Assembly: GCF_003010955.1 (NCBI RefSeq)
Contig: NZ_PGGO01000002.1
Span: 248,001-312,000, forward strand
From: Phyllobacterium brassicacearum
Lineage (GTDB): Bacteria > Pseudomonadota > Alphaproteobacteria > Rhizobiales > Rhizobiaceae
Direction: 5' to 3'
Length of the DNA stretch: 64,000 nucleotides
This document shows, piece after piece, positions 25,312 to 33,924 of the stretch. The translations under genes were made by a program, and so were the position numbers. Position 1 is the stretch's first letter. Each line of letters opens with the position of its first letter. The notes under the pieces were generated by a model that had not been told where the DNA came from, did not search any database, and saw only the letters and a program-made list of their open reading frames with translations.

Positions 25312-26187
25312 CTACGTTGTATTCCGGTCGAGCCGCAAAACGCTCACGATCAGGATCGCGACCAAACCCACGATGAGGAACACCCAGGTTGAAGCTGCGG
25401 ATCCGACGCCAAGGTCCTGAAATCCGATCAGCTGATCCCTGGCATAGATCGACATGGTCATGGCGTTCTCGCTGTTTGCTGCGATGACATAGCTCAGATC
25501 GAACATCCGCAGCGCATCGAGTGTGCGGAACAGCACGGCAACGCCGATCGCAGGCGCGGCGAGCGGCAGCGTAATCGACCAGAGACGCTTCCAGGCTGGA
25601 ACACCCGACACCTCAGCGGCCTCATAGATCTCCTCGGGAATGAGCTGCAATCCAGCCAGAATGAGAAGAACCATGAAAGGGGTGGTAACCCAAACATCGA
25701 TGAAGATGATCGTTCCAAGGATGAGAGAGGGATCGGCCGTCCAGGCGATACCCTTATCGAGGAACCCCAGCCAGATAAGAGCCTTGTTAATCAGGCCAAA
25801 CTGGTCGTTGAACATCCATTCCCAAATCTTGGCAGACACGACCATCGGCATGGCCCAGGGTACGAGAATGGCCGCACGCACAAGTCCTCGCCCGGCAAAC
25901 GCCCGATGGAGCAGCAGCGCGACCGCAAGCCCCAGCAGCGTTTCGAGTGTGACGGACACAAGCGTGAAAATCATTGTGTTTTTCACAGCACCCCAGAAAA
26001 CAGGGTCTTCGATAACAGTCGCGAAATTTTCCAAGCCGACGAAACTGTAATCAGTGGGATTGTCGAGAAAGGCATTGGTGAAGGAAAAATAGATATTGCG
26101 CCCAAGCGGCCACAACGCCACCGCAGCCAACGCAACGAGCAAAGGCAGGAGGAAATACCAGGCTATCCTTGTTTCTCGGTTTTGCAT
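25312..26187 (-). CDS. Carbohydrate ABC transporter permease (MalF/UgpA type)
   Basis: A 291-residue inner-membrane protein with six helices and an EAA loop (EEIYEAAEVSGVPAWKRLW). The N-terminal RIAWYFLLPLLVALAAVALWP is the usual first helix of short MalF-type permeases. It pairs with the downstream MalG-type permease. It starts 14 bases after the ATPase stop. Confidence 0.92.
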   Translation of the reverse strand: MQNRETRIAWYFLLPLLVALAAVALWPLGRNIYFSFTNAFLDNPTDYSFVGLENFATVIEDPVFWGAVKNTMIFTLVSVTLETLLGLAVALLLHRAFAGRGLVRAAILVPWAMPMVVSAKIWEWMFNDQFGLINKALIWLGFLDKGIAWTADPSLILGTIIFIDVWVTTPFMVLLILAGLQLIPEEIYEAAEVSGVPAWKRLWSITLPLAAPAIGVAVLFRTLDALRMFDLSYVIAANSENAMTMSIYARDQLIGFQDLGVGSAASTWVFLIVGLVAILIVSVLRLDRNTT

Positions 26188-26201
26188 CGAAATGACTGCC
26201 C

Positions 26202-27308
26202 TTAGCTTTGTTCGATAGCGAACGGCTCGGTTGCAGCGAGGACGTCGACGCGCATCCCCGCATCATCGAAGAGATAAAGATCCTTGGTCTGCCATGCCAG
26301 CCCTACAGGCTGACCCGCGGCATGGTCCGGAAGCGGATCGGCCGACCGTACCGTCCACACCAGATCTTCGGTTAGCCGGACGTAGGCAATCTGTTCGTAG
26401 CCGAGGTCCTCCACCCGCTCAAAAATGCCCTGGATCGATCGAGGGATCTGGGCTTTGACTATTCTCAACGCTTCGGGCCTCAGCCCGAGCGTCGCCGGTT
26501 GTGCATCGCCAACAAGTCGACCTTCGAACGCGAAACCCTTTGGTCCGAGCAGCGACATGGAAGAAACGTCAAAGGACACGGGAGCAAAGTTCATTCGCGG
26601 ACTTCCAAGGAAGCCTGCAACGAAGCGATTTACCGGTCGATCGTAAAGCTCGCGGGGTGATCCGATCTGCTCAATGCGACCATGATTGAGGATGACGATC
26701 CTGTCGGCAAGCGTCATGGCCTCGGTCTGATCATGAGTCACATAGATCATCGTCGTGCTGATTTCGGCATGCAGCTTGGCGATCTCGAACCGCATCTCCA
26801 TTCGCAAGTCCGCATCGAGATTTGAGAGCGGTTCATCGAACAGGAACAGTTGCGGCTGGCTCACCAGGGCACGCCCGATTGCCACACGCTGGCGCTGACC
26901 ACCAGATAGCTGCTTTGGTTTGCGATCCAGCAGGTGGCGGATCTTCAGCATGTCAGCCACCTTCGTCAAACGCTGGCGAATTTCATTTCTCGCCATACGT
27001 GCGGTCTCCAGCGCAAAGCTGATGTTTCGTGCCACATTCATGTGGGGATAAAGAGCGTAGGTCTGAAAAACGAAAGCGACCCCACGCTTCGACGCCGGAA
27101 CGTCCGTGACCTGTTCTCCGCCAATAAAGACGTCGCCACTCGAAACAGGAACCAGGCCCGCTATGACACGCAGCAGCGTCGATTTTCCGCAACCGGAAGG
27201 GCCTACAAAAACAACGAACTCGCCGTCATCGATCGTCAGATCGATTGACCGGAGCACGTCATACGCGCCGAAGCTCTTGCTGACTTCTTTCAGTGTGACG
27301 GATGCCAT
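26202..27308 (-). CDS. Carbohydrate ABC transporter ATP-binding protein (MsmX/UgpC type)
   Basis: A 368-residue ATPase with Walker A (GPSGCGKST), Q-loop (FVFQTYALYPHM), signature (LSGGQRQRVAIGRA), Walker B (LFLFDEPLSNLD) and switch His (YVTHDQTEAM). The C-terminal third is the regulatory TOBE/OB-fold domain of the MalK/UgpC group. Lying inside the sugar operon, it is dedicated to this transporter, though MsmX-type ATPases can serve several. Confidence 0.93.
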   Translation of the reverse strand: MASVTLKEVSKSFGAYDVLRSIDLTIDDGEFVVFVGPSGCGKSTLLRVIAGLVPVSSGDVFIGGEQVTDVPASKRGVAFVFQTYALYPHMNVARNISFALETARMARNEIRQRLTKVADMLKIRHLLDRKPKQLSGGQRQRVAIGRALVSQPQLFLFDEPLSNLDADLRMEMRFEIAKLHAEISTTMIYVTHDQTEAMTLADRIVILNHGRIEQIGSPRELYDRPVNRFVAGFLGSPRMNFAPVSFDVSSMSLLGPKGFAFEGRLVGDAQPATLGLRPEALRIVKAQIPRSIQGIFERVEDLGYEQIAYVRLTEDLVWTVRSADPLPDHAAGQPVGLAWQTKDLYLFDDAGMRVDVLAATEPFAIEQS

Positions 27309-27381
27309 TCCGCTGCCCCTGGTCTTTCTTCGTTCGTTGTCTTTTCTGCGCCGTCAAACTGTCCGCGGAGCAAGGATGGGC

Positions 27382-27416
27382 AGGCACCTCCGGATTAACA
27401 TCCCCCGGAGGTGCCT
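27382..27416 (-). terminator. Strong intercistronic hairpin after the binding-protein gene
   Basis: A perfect 12-bp stem (AGGCACCTCCGG / CCGGAGGTGCCT) with an 11-base loop lies a few bases after the stop of the binding-protein gene and before the ATPase gene. There is no U run. It probably protects the upstream mRNA or partly terminates, giving more binding protein than membrane parts. Confidence 0.65.
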
Positions 27417-27421
27417 CGACT

Positions 27422-28684
27422 TCAGTTCGCCTTCAAATCGCGTTTCAGCCGCTTTTCAAGCTGCGCCAACTCGTCATTGACATCTCCCTTTCCCGAAATG
27501 ACGTCATGAACCGCACGGTAGAACGTACGAGAGACTCGGTTGTAGTCCTTGCCTGTCGTCGCAGACGGGCGGGCGACAGATTCTTCGAAAGCATTTTTCG
27601 CCATGGGCAAGAATGGAATTTTGGCAAGCACATCGGCATCGCTGTAGAGTGCTTCGACGGTCGGATTATATCCACCCTTTAACGCACGCATCTTCTGGTC
27701 CTCAAGCCCGACCATGTAGCGCAAAAGTTCCGCCGCCTTTTCCTTCTTTGTCGAGTACTTGGAAACAGCGAGATAGGCTGTACCCAGAGCTCCGCTCGAT
27801 TTCTGGCCCTCGGCTCCGACAGGAAGCGCGGAAACCCCAACCTTACCCAGCAGCTTTCCATCCGGGGTTTGAGAGGTACCCCATACATAGGGCCAGTTTC
27901 GATGGAATACTGCATTGCCGCTCTCGAACAATGCCCGCGAGCTTTCCTCGTCATAATTGAGGACACCCTTCGGTGAGATTGTATCGATCCATCCCCTCGC
28001 CCGCGTCAAGGCAGCAGCGGTCTGGGGATTGTTGATCGTCACATCGCCCTTGTCTGATAAAATCGTGCCGCCGCCACCCGAGGCAATCCATTCGATAGCA
28101 TCGCACGTCAGCCCTTCATAGCTGCGACCCTGCCACGCATAGCCCCACATATCAGCGTTGCCGGCTTTACGTTCGCCATCCTGGATTTCCTTCGCCGTTG
28201 TCGTGAGTTCATCCCATGTCTTCGGCGGCTGCTTGCCGTACTTCTCCAACAGATCCTTGCGGTAGAACATCAGACCCGTGTCGATGTAAAAGGGCATGGC
28301 AAGGAGTTTACCGTCAATACGGGCGGCATCGGTTGCCGAAGCAAAATGAGCCTTGATCTCCCCTTCCGGAACCAAAGAACTGAGATCCTCGAAATGGTCT
28401 TTCATCATTCCGAGCCAGATCACGTCGACATACAGCAAGTCGACGTCCGAGGAATTCGAAGCGAACAGCTGCTGATAGATCGGAATGGCGTCGTCGAGGT
28501 TCTGGGGGGTGCGATTGATCTTGACCTCGTTGCCGGAAGACTTCGCCCATTGCTGCGCGCCTTCCTCACAGAGTTCGTAATCCGTCGCCGAGCAAAACAT
28601 CGATATCGTTTCGGCCTTCGCGGGAAATGCTGCCGCCATTGCCAGAACTGTGAGACCTGCGAGTAACTTCAATTTGTGTTTCAT
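27422..28684 (-). CDS. Carbohydrate ABC transporter extracellular solute-binding protein
   Basis: A 420-residue exported type 1 solute-binding protein (MalE-like). The signal peptide is MKHKLKLLAGLTVLAMAAAFPAKAE. DVDLLYVDVIWLGMMKDHFEDL and ALFESGNAVFHRNWPYVWG are characteristic of sugar binders (SBP_bac_1). The start has AGGGA seven bases upstream. With a GH4 glycosidase in the operon the ligand is probably an oligosaccharide or glycoside. Which one cannot be told. Confidence 0.92.
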   Translation of the reverse strand: MKHKLKLLAGLTVLAMAAAFPAKAETISMFCSATDYELCEEGAQQWAKSSGNEVKINRTPQNLDDAIPIYQQLFASNSSDVDLLYVDVIWLGMMKDHFEDLSSLVPEGEIKAHFASATDAARIDGKLLAMPFYIDTGLMFYRKDLLEKYGKQPPKTWDELTTTAKEIQDGERKAGNADMWGYAWQGRSYEGLTCDAIEWIASGGGGTILSDKGDVTINNPQTAAALTRARGWIDTISPKGVLNYDEESSRALFESGNAVFHRNWPYVWGTSQTPDGKLLGKVGVSALPVGAEGQKSSGALGTAYLAVSKYSTKKEKAAELLRYMVGLEDQKMRALKGGYNPTVEALYSDADVLAKIPFLPMAKNAFEESVARPSATTGKDYNRVSRTFYRAVHDVISGKGDVNDELAQLEKRLKRDLKAN

Positions 28685-28720
28685 AGTCGTTCCCTGCTTT
28701 TCTTGTGTGATTGAAGCGAA

Positions 28721-29656
28721 CTAGATCGCGGCACTGTGCCGTCGATATTGGTTGAGATCGGAATGAAAGGGTAAATTGCGGCCACCATAGCCGGTGACCG
28801 CGAGGGAGCCGCAGATGACTGCGACATCAAGTGCGGATGCGAAATCGGGTTCGTGCAGCAGTCCATACACGAATCCTGCGTTGAAGCTGTCGCCTGCTCC
28901 GGTGGTATCGAAGACTTCGACGGCAAGTGCAGGAGCGTGATAGAGGCGACCTTTGTCCGATGCGAACGCTCCGTCGGCACCGCACTTGATGACAACGGTC
29001 GGACAATGCCGCGCGAGCGATTTCAACGCCGCTTCAACGTCCTGTTCCCCTGTCAGGGCCTTGGCTTCCGTTTCATTCGGCAGAAAGACATCGATCTGGC
29101 GCAATGTCTCGACCATGCCTGGCGCCGACAAATCCATCTCGATGTGCTGGCAATCGGAACAGACCTTGATGCCGAGCTCGCGTGCGGCTGCAATAAGCGC
29201 AGTGCGTTCGGCGTCCAGAGAAAACCCCTGCAACAGCAGGATTCGAGGCCGTATCCGCTCAAGATCGGCGGGTGTAGGACTTGGGTCCTGGTCTTCTTTA
29301 TAACTGATAAATCCGCGATCATGGGCAAATGAGAAAGCGGAACTGATGCGGCGCCATGGCTTTTGGCGGTGTATGAACAGCCCCTCGTCGATGCCTTCCC
29401 GCCGCGCCTCATCGATGATCATACGGCTGAAAACATCATTCCCAAAGGCACACCACCATCCGGCATGTGTGCCCAACCTCGTCAGCGCCAGCGCCGTCGA
29501 GAATGCTGCACCTGGAACCCACTCGAATTCCTTCGCCCACAGATCGGCACCGATCTTCGGGATGGCGGGAAGGCCGCGAAAGATCAGATCGAAGTAGTAT
29601 TCTCCGACCACCATCACGTCATAGGCGGAGCCAGATGCCTGCGCGTTCACATCCAC
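28721..29656 (-). CDS. PfkB-family carbohydrate kinase
   Basis: A 311-residue ribokinase-fold kinase. The catalytic motif DTTGAGDSFNAGFVYGLL and the N-terminal substrate region (FEWVPGAAFSTALALTRLG) are clear. It phosphorylates a sugar in the cytosol with ATP, probably the monosaccharide released by the GH4 enzyme encoded just upstream. The start overlaps the end of the GH4 gene by 10 bases. GGAG sits directly upstream. Confidence 0.9.
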   Translation of the reverse strand: MDVNAQASGSAYDVMVVGEYYFDLIFRGLPAIPKIGADLWAKEFEWVPGAAFSTALALTRLGTHAGWWCAFGNDVFSRMIIDEARREGIDEGLFIHRQKPWRRISSAFSFAHDRGFISYKEDQDPSPTPADLERIRPRILLLQGFSLDAERTALIAAARELGIKVCSDCQHIEMDLSAPGMVETLRQIDVFLPNETEAKALTGEQDVEAALKSLARHCPTVVIKCGADGAFASDKGRLYHAPALAVEVFDTTGAGDSFNAGFVYGLLHEPDFASALDVAVICGSLAVTGYGGRNLPFHSDLNQYRRHSAAI

Positions 29657-31032
29657 TCTCCTGCATATTGCGCGTGAGCGGACAGATATTCATCCACCAA
29701 AGGCACCGCGCGTGAATAGGACAAGACGAGAGGATGCGCCATCAGTGCCTCGACCGCCACATCGCGACTGCGCTCCTTGATAGCCTGAACGGCAAGTCGC
29801 TCATATCGCTTCACATTCTGCACGAGCTGAAATTGTGCATCCGGCATCTGGCCAATTTTCAGCGGCTTGACCCCGTCCTTGTCAACAACGCAGCTGACTT
29901 CAACCACGTCATCCGCGCGAAGGCCATCGATGGCGCCTTCATTGCGAACGTTCAAACCGCTATAGCAAGGCTTGCCTGTCTGCAGTGCGTCGACGAGGTT
30001 GAGCGCAACGCCGGCATAGCCCTCGCCTTCTTCACCATGCTCACCCTCCACAACGGCATCGACCAGCTTGTCAGCCTCTTCCATGCTCGGAGCGTCATCC
30101 AACGCGTAGTGCATGTAGGTCGCGCTGCGGCGGCGTTCATAGGCATAATAGCGCTCCAATGCCTCATCGGCATTCGTATCAAGGTTGATCTTGCCAAGCG
30201 TTTCCACCAGCGCCTTGTTGAGATCCTTGACTTCTTCGCCGCGCGTGCGCTCATCCGAATTCAGGGCAGCTACGGCCTTTTCCGCATAGTAGTAATAATA
30301 GAGATATTCATTGATCCAGTTGCGTTGATGCCGGATCAGCTTGGAATCGAACATGCGTTGCGACGTTGAGCTCAAGAACCGATCATCATCGAGCAACGGT
30401 TGCAGAACTTCCTCGCCGTTGATTTTTGCGCTCCGGGTAAAAGAAAGATGGTTGAGCCCGGCAACCTCCGCATGAACGTCGTTTTGCGGAACCTTGAACC
30501 ATCGCGACAATGCTTCCTGCGCGCCATTGGCGCCATCGCAAATTCCGATCGTCCGGTGATAGCCTTCATTCTGCAAAGCCTGGGCGACCAGGCCTGCTGG
30601 ATTGGTAAAATTGAAAAGCCATGCATCCGGGCTGACTTTCTTCAGTAGTTCTGCATATTTGAGGATGACGGGGATGCTACGCAACGCCATCGCAAAGCCA
30701 CCAGGACCAGTGGTCTCCTGTCCAAGAACACCATGGGACAGAGCGACGCGCTCATCCTTGATCCGGCCTTCCTCGTCACCAGGCCGCACCGTCGTTACGA
30801 TGTAACTTGCCCCTTCAAGAGCCCGTTCGGCGTCACTGGTCATCGAAATCTTGACCGGAGACTGGCTGCGGCGCGCGATTTCCTGACTGATCCGGCCGAA
30901 CAATTCCAGCTTCGTTTCGTTGATGTCCTGCAGGCAGATTTCCGTCAGCCCGCTTCGCTCTGCACGCCTGAGCGCCGATCCTACAAACAGTGGCGCCCGT
31001 ACACCGCCGCCACCAACTAACGTAAGCTTCAT
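29647..31032 (-). CDS. Family 4 glycoside hydrolase (NAD- and metal-dependent)
   Basis: A 461-residue GH4 enzyme. The NAD-binding start is KLTLVGGGGVRAPLFVG. FNFTNPAGLVAQAL, the Cys of GICDGANGA and the His of GLNHLSF give the metal site. GH4 enzymes cleave alpha- or beta-glycosides by oxidation-elimination. The metal-site segment reads CDG rather than the CN-P of phospho-beta-glucosidases or CHE of alpha-glucosidases, so the specificity is open. I start at ATG 31032 (GGAG six bases upstream), 14 codons inside the longest frame. It is the first gene of the operon. Confidence 0.9.
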   Translation of the reverse strand: MKLTLVGGGGVRAPLFVGSALRRAERSGLTEICLQDINETKLELFGRISQEIARRSQSPVKISMTSDAERALEGASYIVTTVRPGDEEGRIKDERVALSHGVLGQETTGPGGFAMALRSIPVILKYAELLKKVSPDAWLFNFTNPAGLVAQALQNEGYHRTIGICDGANGAQEALSRWFKVPQNDVHAEVAGLNHLSFTRSAKINGEEVLQPLLDDDRFLSSTSQRMFDSKLIRHQRNWINEYLYYYYYAEKAVAALNSDERTRGEEVKDLNKALVETLGKINLDTNADEALERYYAYERRRSATYMHYALDDAPSMEEADKLVDAVVEGEHGEEGEGYAGVALNLVDALQTGKPCYSGLNVRNEGAIDGLRADDVVEVSCVVDKDGVKPLKIGQMPDAQFQLVQNVKRYERLAVQAIKERSRDVAVEALMAHPLVLSYSRAVPLVDEYLSAHAQYAGEWM

Positions 31033-31065
31033 CGATTGCTCCAATGCTCCAACTATGTTATCCGT

Positions 31066-31081
31066 ACTGGTCATAACCAGT
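31066..31081. promoter_or_regulatory. DasR/NagR-like operator for the divergent UTRA regulator
   Basis: ACTGGT, CATA, ACCAGT is a perfect 6-4-6 palindrome, and it differs from the known DasR/YvoA-type consensus ACTGGTCTAGACCAGT only in the centre. It lies 34 bases before the start of the GH4 gene and upstream of the divergent HutC-type regulator, an ideal repressor site. Confidence 0.72.
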
Positions 31082-31234
31082 TATGTCAACCAAGGCTGAA
31101 ATTGAATTTTTTGACTTTGGCATGACACGCACAAGGCGGCATTCACAAGCAATTCGGGCTGTAGCTTGTATTGGCTTAAGGAAGGTGCAATCTGCCGATT
31201 GCGTGCGGAATCCGAGAGCGAGCAAAGAATCGAT

Positions 31235-32008
31235 ATGGCAAACATAGCGCCATCTGGCGATACCAGATTGATAGATCGAAACCACCCGGACCCGCTCTAT
31301 GTTCAGTTACGTATCATCCTCCGCGAGAGGATCGACCGGAAGGAATTGTCGGTCAACGACAAGCTCCCCTCGGAGCGCGAGCTCGTGGAGATGTACGGGG
31401 TGAGCCGTATTACCGTACGTCAGGCCATCAAGGATCTCGAGAATCTCGGTTTCCTGCAGACACGTGCCGGAAAAGGCATCTATGTCGCTAAACCGAAACC
31501 AACGTATGAAATCGAGATCGTTCGCAGCTTTACGGAAACAGCCGAGGCGAACAATCGAAAACCCGGGATGCGTTTGCTTTGCAGCGCCATCATTCAGGCT
31601 GATTTGGACATCACCCGGCCGCTCGCCCTGCCATCAGGATCGAATGTGGTCTTCATAGAACGTCTACGTTTCCTTGATGATCTGCCTGTCGTCGTACAGA
31701 GGGACTGGTTTGCTGAAGCAATCGCACCGGGCATTCTCGATATCGACTGGGCCGCGGGAAACAGATCGCTCTATGCTGAGTTCAACGACCGCTATGGCGT
31801 TGTACCGACGCGTGGCCAGTCAACCTTGAGTGCGCGGCTCGCTTCAGAACTGGAAGCCCAGCTTCTGCAACTTGAGCTTCCCGCAGCCGTCTTAACACTG
31901 GATCAGATTTCCTATGACAATGAATATCGCCCGGTCAACGTCAGCGCCATGGCTTATCATCCAGTGCGATATCCATTGTCGCTAACCCAATCTCGCCGAC
32001 GGGTTTAA
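31235..32008 (+). CDS. GntR-family regulator, HutC/UTRA subfamily
   Basis: About 257 residues from ATG 31235 (the frame is open upstream to 31166 without a better box). The winged helix covers DPLYVQLRIILRERI, LPSERELVEMYGVSRITVRQAI and FLQTRAGKGIYV. The C-terminal UTRA domain (SNVVFIERLRFLDDLPVVVQ) binds a sugar or sugar phosphate. It is divergent from the GH4/ABC sugar operon and very likely represses it through the palindrome at 31066-31081. Confidence 0.88.
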   Translation: MANIAPSGDTRLIDRNHPDPLYVQLRIILRERIDRKELSVNDKLPSERELVEMYGVSRITVRQAIKDLENLGFLQTRAGKGIYVAKPKPTYEIEIVRSFTETAEANNRKPGMRLLCSAIIQADLDITRPLALPSGSNVVFIERLRFLDDLPVVVQRDWFAEAIAPGILDIDWAAGNRSLYAEFNDRYGVVPTRGQSTLSARLASELEAQLLQLELPAAVLTLDQISYDNEYRPVNVSAMAYHPVRYPLSLTQSRRRV

Positions 32009-32557
32009 CACGGCATTGGTGCATCGATCAGGCATTTGGCGCAGGTTAATCTATGATGAGGTTTGCGGAAAGTTCGCCAATAGCTGGGCCGTCTGATCCG
32101 GGACAACAAGCCGGCTTTCCCGATCAGCGACGGGCTGATGTTTGGAATTGAACGCACGTTGGCCTCCGACGCGTCACACCCGAAGGTCCGACAACGAATA
32201 CAAATCTGCGGTGCTGAGAGGCCCGACCTTCCGGGATACGCGATACAATAGCAGATCGGGTCCGCCGAGCGATGTGGCATCAGCTATCCAAGCGTGCGTG
32301 TGTCTGACTAAATTAGGATTAACCGTGACGGTGAGGCCCGACGCCTTTCCGGGCACCGGAAAATTCGGCGCCGAGTCCTCTGCTGATCCCTCAGTGTGAT
32401 AACGCGGCACTGCAAGAATGGTTGCAGTGAGGCCCGGCGATGTGCCCGTCACGGCAGTGACCAAACGCCGAGCCCCTGCTCCCGATAGAGGGCATAACTC
32501 AGCGCGTTCCTCTCTACGCGGCATGTCAAATCACGTTGCAGCCCGCGTGGAGCGGCC
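32009..32557. other. Stretch without recognised gene
   Basis: About 550 bases downstream of the UTRA regulator. Open frames on both strands (for example minus 32174-32524) show no known family and no good ribosome binding site. I see nothing firm here. Confidence 0.4.
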
Positions 32558-32647
32558 CTAAAAAGCCCAGCCCACCAAGCGCGCCACCAAATAGATGAAC
32601 AAAAAGACGAGAAAGAACGCGAGGGCGACACCGAAAGCTCTCTCCAT
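32558..32647 (-). CDS. Very small membrane protein (29 residues)
   Basis: ATG 32647 opens 29 codons, nearly all one hydrophobic helix (FGVALAFFLVFLFIYLVARL) ending GWAF. A GGGAGG box is present but about 14 bases away, rather far. The composition is typical of single-pass miniproteins. Expression is uncertain. Confidence 0.35.
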   Translation of the reverse strand: MERAFGVALAFFLVFLFIYLVARLVGWAF

Positions 32648-32997
32648 CTTCGTTGCTAAACCTCCCGCGGTGCGCAAGCGTGTATGCCAGCGCCAGCGGT
32701 GATTTTACGCCCCTTCCATACCCGAGGAAACCATCATGAAACCAGTCGCCAATTGGCGGGCGGGCGAGTTACGACAGCGATCTTAAGAATCGACGGGATG
32801 AACAATTATACGAATTCCTTTGTAAAAAGGCCTCGCTTTCCGTCGTCATGAGTATACTCTCCAGGCGCCGCCGGGCATTAATCACAAATGGCTTCCGGTG
32901 CTTGAGAGATGGAATGCGCTCCCGCCACAAGAGCAAGGAGCAGGTTGTGGCCCATCCGATTTACGTCTTTTCTTATTCTACCCGAGATTGGGACCTT
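32648..32997. other. Intergenic stretch upstream of the second small-gene set
   Basis: About 350 bases, locally AT-rich near 32790-32830, so it probably holds the promoter of the following set. The frame of the next gene stays open back to an ATG at 32848, but that ATG lacks a close Shine-Dalgarno box. Nothing else is recognised. Confidence 0.4.
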
Positions 32998-33180
32998 ATG
33001 AACCGGGCGCACAAGCGAGCATCGTTGCTGCTTAGGCGTTCTTCATCGAAACACGAACACGCCAACCGTCTCGCGCGGAAGGTAATGGATCTTTTCGACA
33101 AGGGGATGCGGGACGAAGACCTCATCTCCAAAACAGCCGCTCAACTGGAACAGGAAGCAGCAGGAAGGACCCGACTGTGA
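32998..33180 (+). CDS. Uncharacterised small basic protein, first gene of the second small-gene set
   Basis: 60 residues from ATG 32998 (GGGA five bases upstream); the frame is open from 32848. The protein is helical and basic, then acidic (HANRLARKVMDLFDKGMRDEDLI). Its stop overlaps the GTG start of the next gene by four bases. No family is recognised; similar short proteins occur in rhizobia. Confidence 0.5.
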   Translation: MNRAHKRASLLLRRSSSKHEHANRLARKVMDLFDKGMRDEDLISKTAAQLEQEAAGRTRL

Positions 33181-33521
33181 CTTGGAACGTCAGGTTTCGT
33201 GGCAAGGACTGCAAACTAGCGTATTTCGCCCCAGATAAGCTTTGCAATCAGCATCCGTTGACCGTGGAAGGCGTTGAGCCGGGATCCTTCGCAATCGATT
33301 TTCCCAAGAACGCGGAAGGCAAGTTTGCCTTTACGGACATCACGATCAAGGAAGCATCCGATCCTGAACGATACGCCTACCACGCCGTTCGTGGTCATCA
33401 TTCCATTTTTGGGGAAGTCCTTATGATGTCGAGCAAATCGCAGGACGGCATTATGATCTATGATGCCATGACCGGAATTCAGCCCGAGAATGATTATTTG
33501 TATACAGGTGACGGATCATGA
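33177..33521 (+). CDS. Uncharacterised protein (paralogue of the gene at 21303)
   Basis: 114 residues starting at GTG 33177 inside the previous stop. It shares a common pattern with the protein at 21303-21647: MTW-VRFRGK at the front, EPGSFAIDF, FTDITIK, G-H---GE-LMMSS and ND-LY-GDG at the end. It lies between two coupled small genes. The function is unknown. Confidence 0.72.
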   Translation: MTWNVRFRGKDCKLAYFAPDKLCNQHPLTVEGVEPGSFAIDFPKNAEGKFAFTDITIKEASDPERYAYHAVRGHHSIFGEVLMMSSKSQDGIMIYDAMTGIQPENDYLYTGDGS

Positions 33522-33760
33522 CCATTAGAGGTCCACATCGTACTCGTGACCATCCGGATCGTTGCTTCGAGTGCCAACGGGCCATCGCGGTTCGGCTAAA
33601 TGAATTGATGAGAGATGCTCAACAGGCAGGATGGAACAAGGCCGAAGTTCTGGCGGCCATCATCGACATGGCGGATGCTGAATCATTGAGGATGCACGTC
33701 AACATACGATTATCCGTCGAAACGGAGCTCAGAAAATTGATGAAGAAGCGAGATGTGTAA
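33518..33760 (+). CDS. Uncharacterised small protein (paralogue of the gene at 20454)
   Basis: 80 residues. DHPDRCFECQRAIAV, AGWNKAEVLAAIIDMADAES and LSVETELRKLMKK repeat the pattern of the protein at 20454-20702. Its start overlaps the previous stop (ATGA). Conservation of both gene order and coupling in two places points to a functional pair, role unknown. Confidence 0.72.
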   Translation: MTIRGPHRTRDHPDRCFECQRAIAVRLNELMRDAQQAGWNKAEVLAAIIDMADAESLRMHVNIRLSVETELRKLMKKRDV

Positions 33761-33924
33761 CGGCCAAGTTGTTTTTCATAGCCCCACTGAAGAAATCCGC
33801 GCCTGTCGGGCAATCTGATGAAGCAAACCGCCTGATCTGACCGAATTGCCTGCGCAGCGCACGCTGCTGGCGGTCGCCGAGTTCTCCGGGCTGGTCAAAT
33901 CGAAGTAGGTCGGCGCAGAGGCTC

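Noticed and set aside
32174-32524. 116-codon minus-strand frame
   Set aside because: No ribosome binding site, no family pattern, and mixed composition; left as unassigned DNA.
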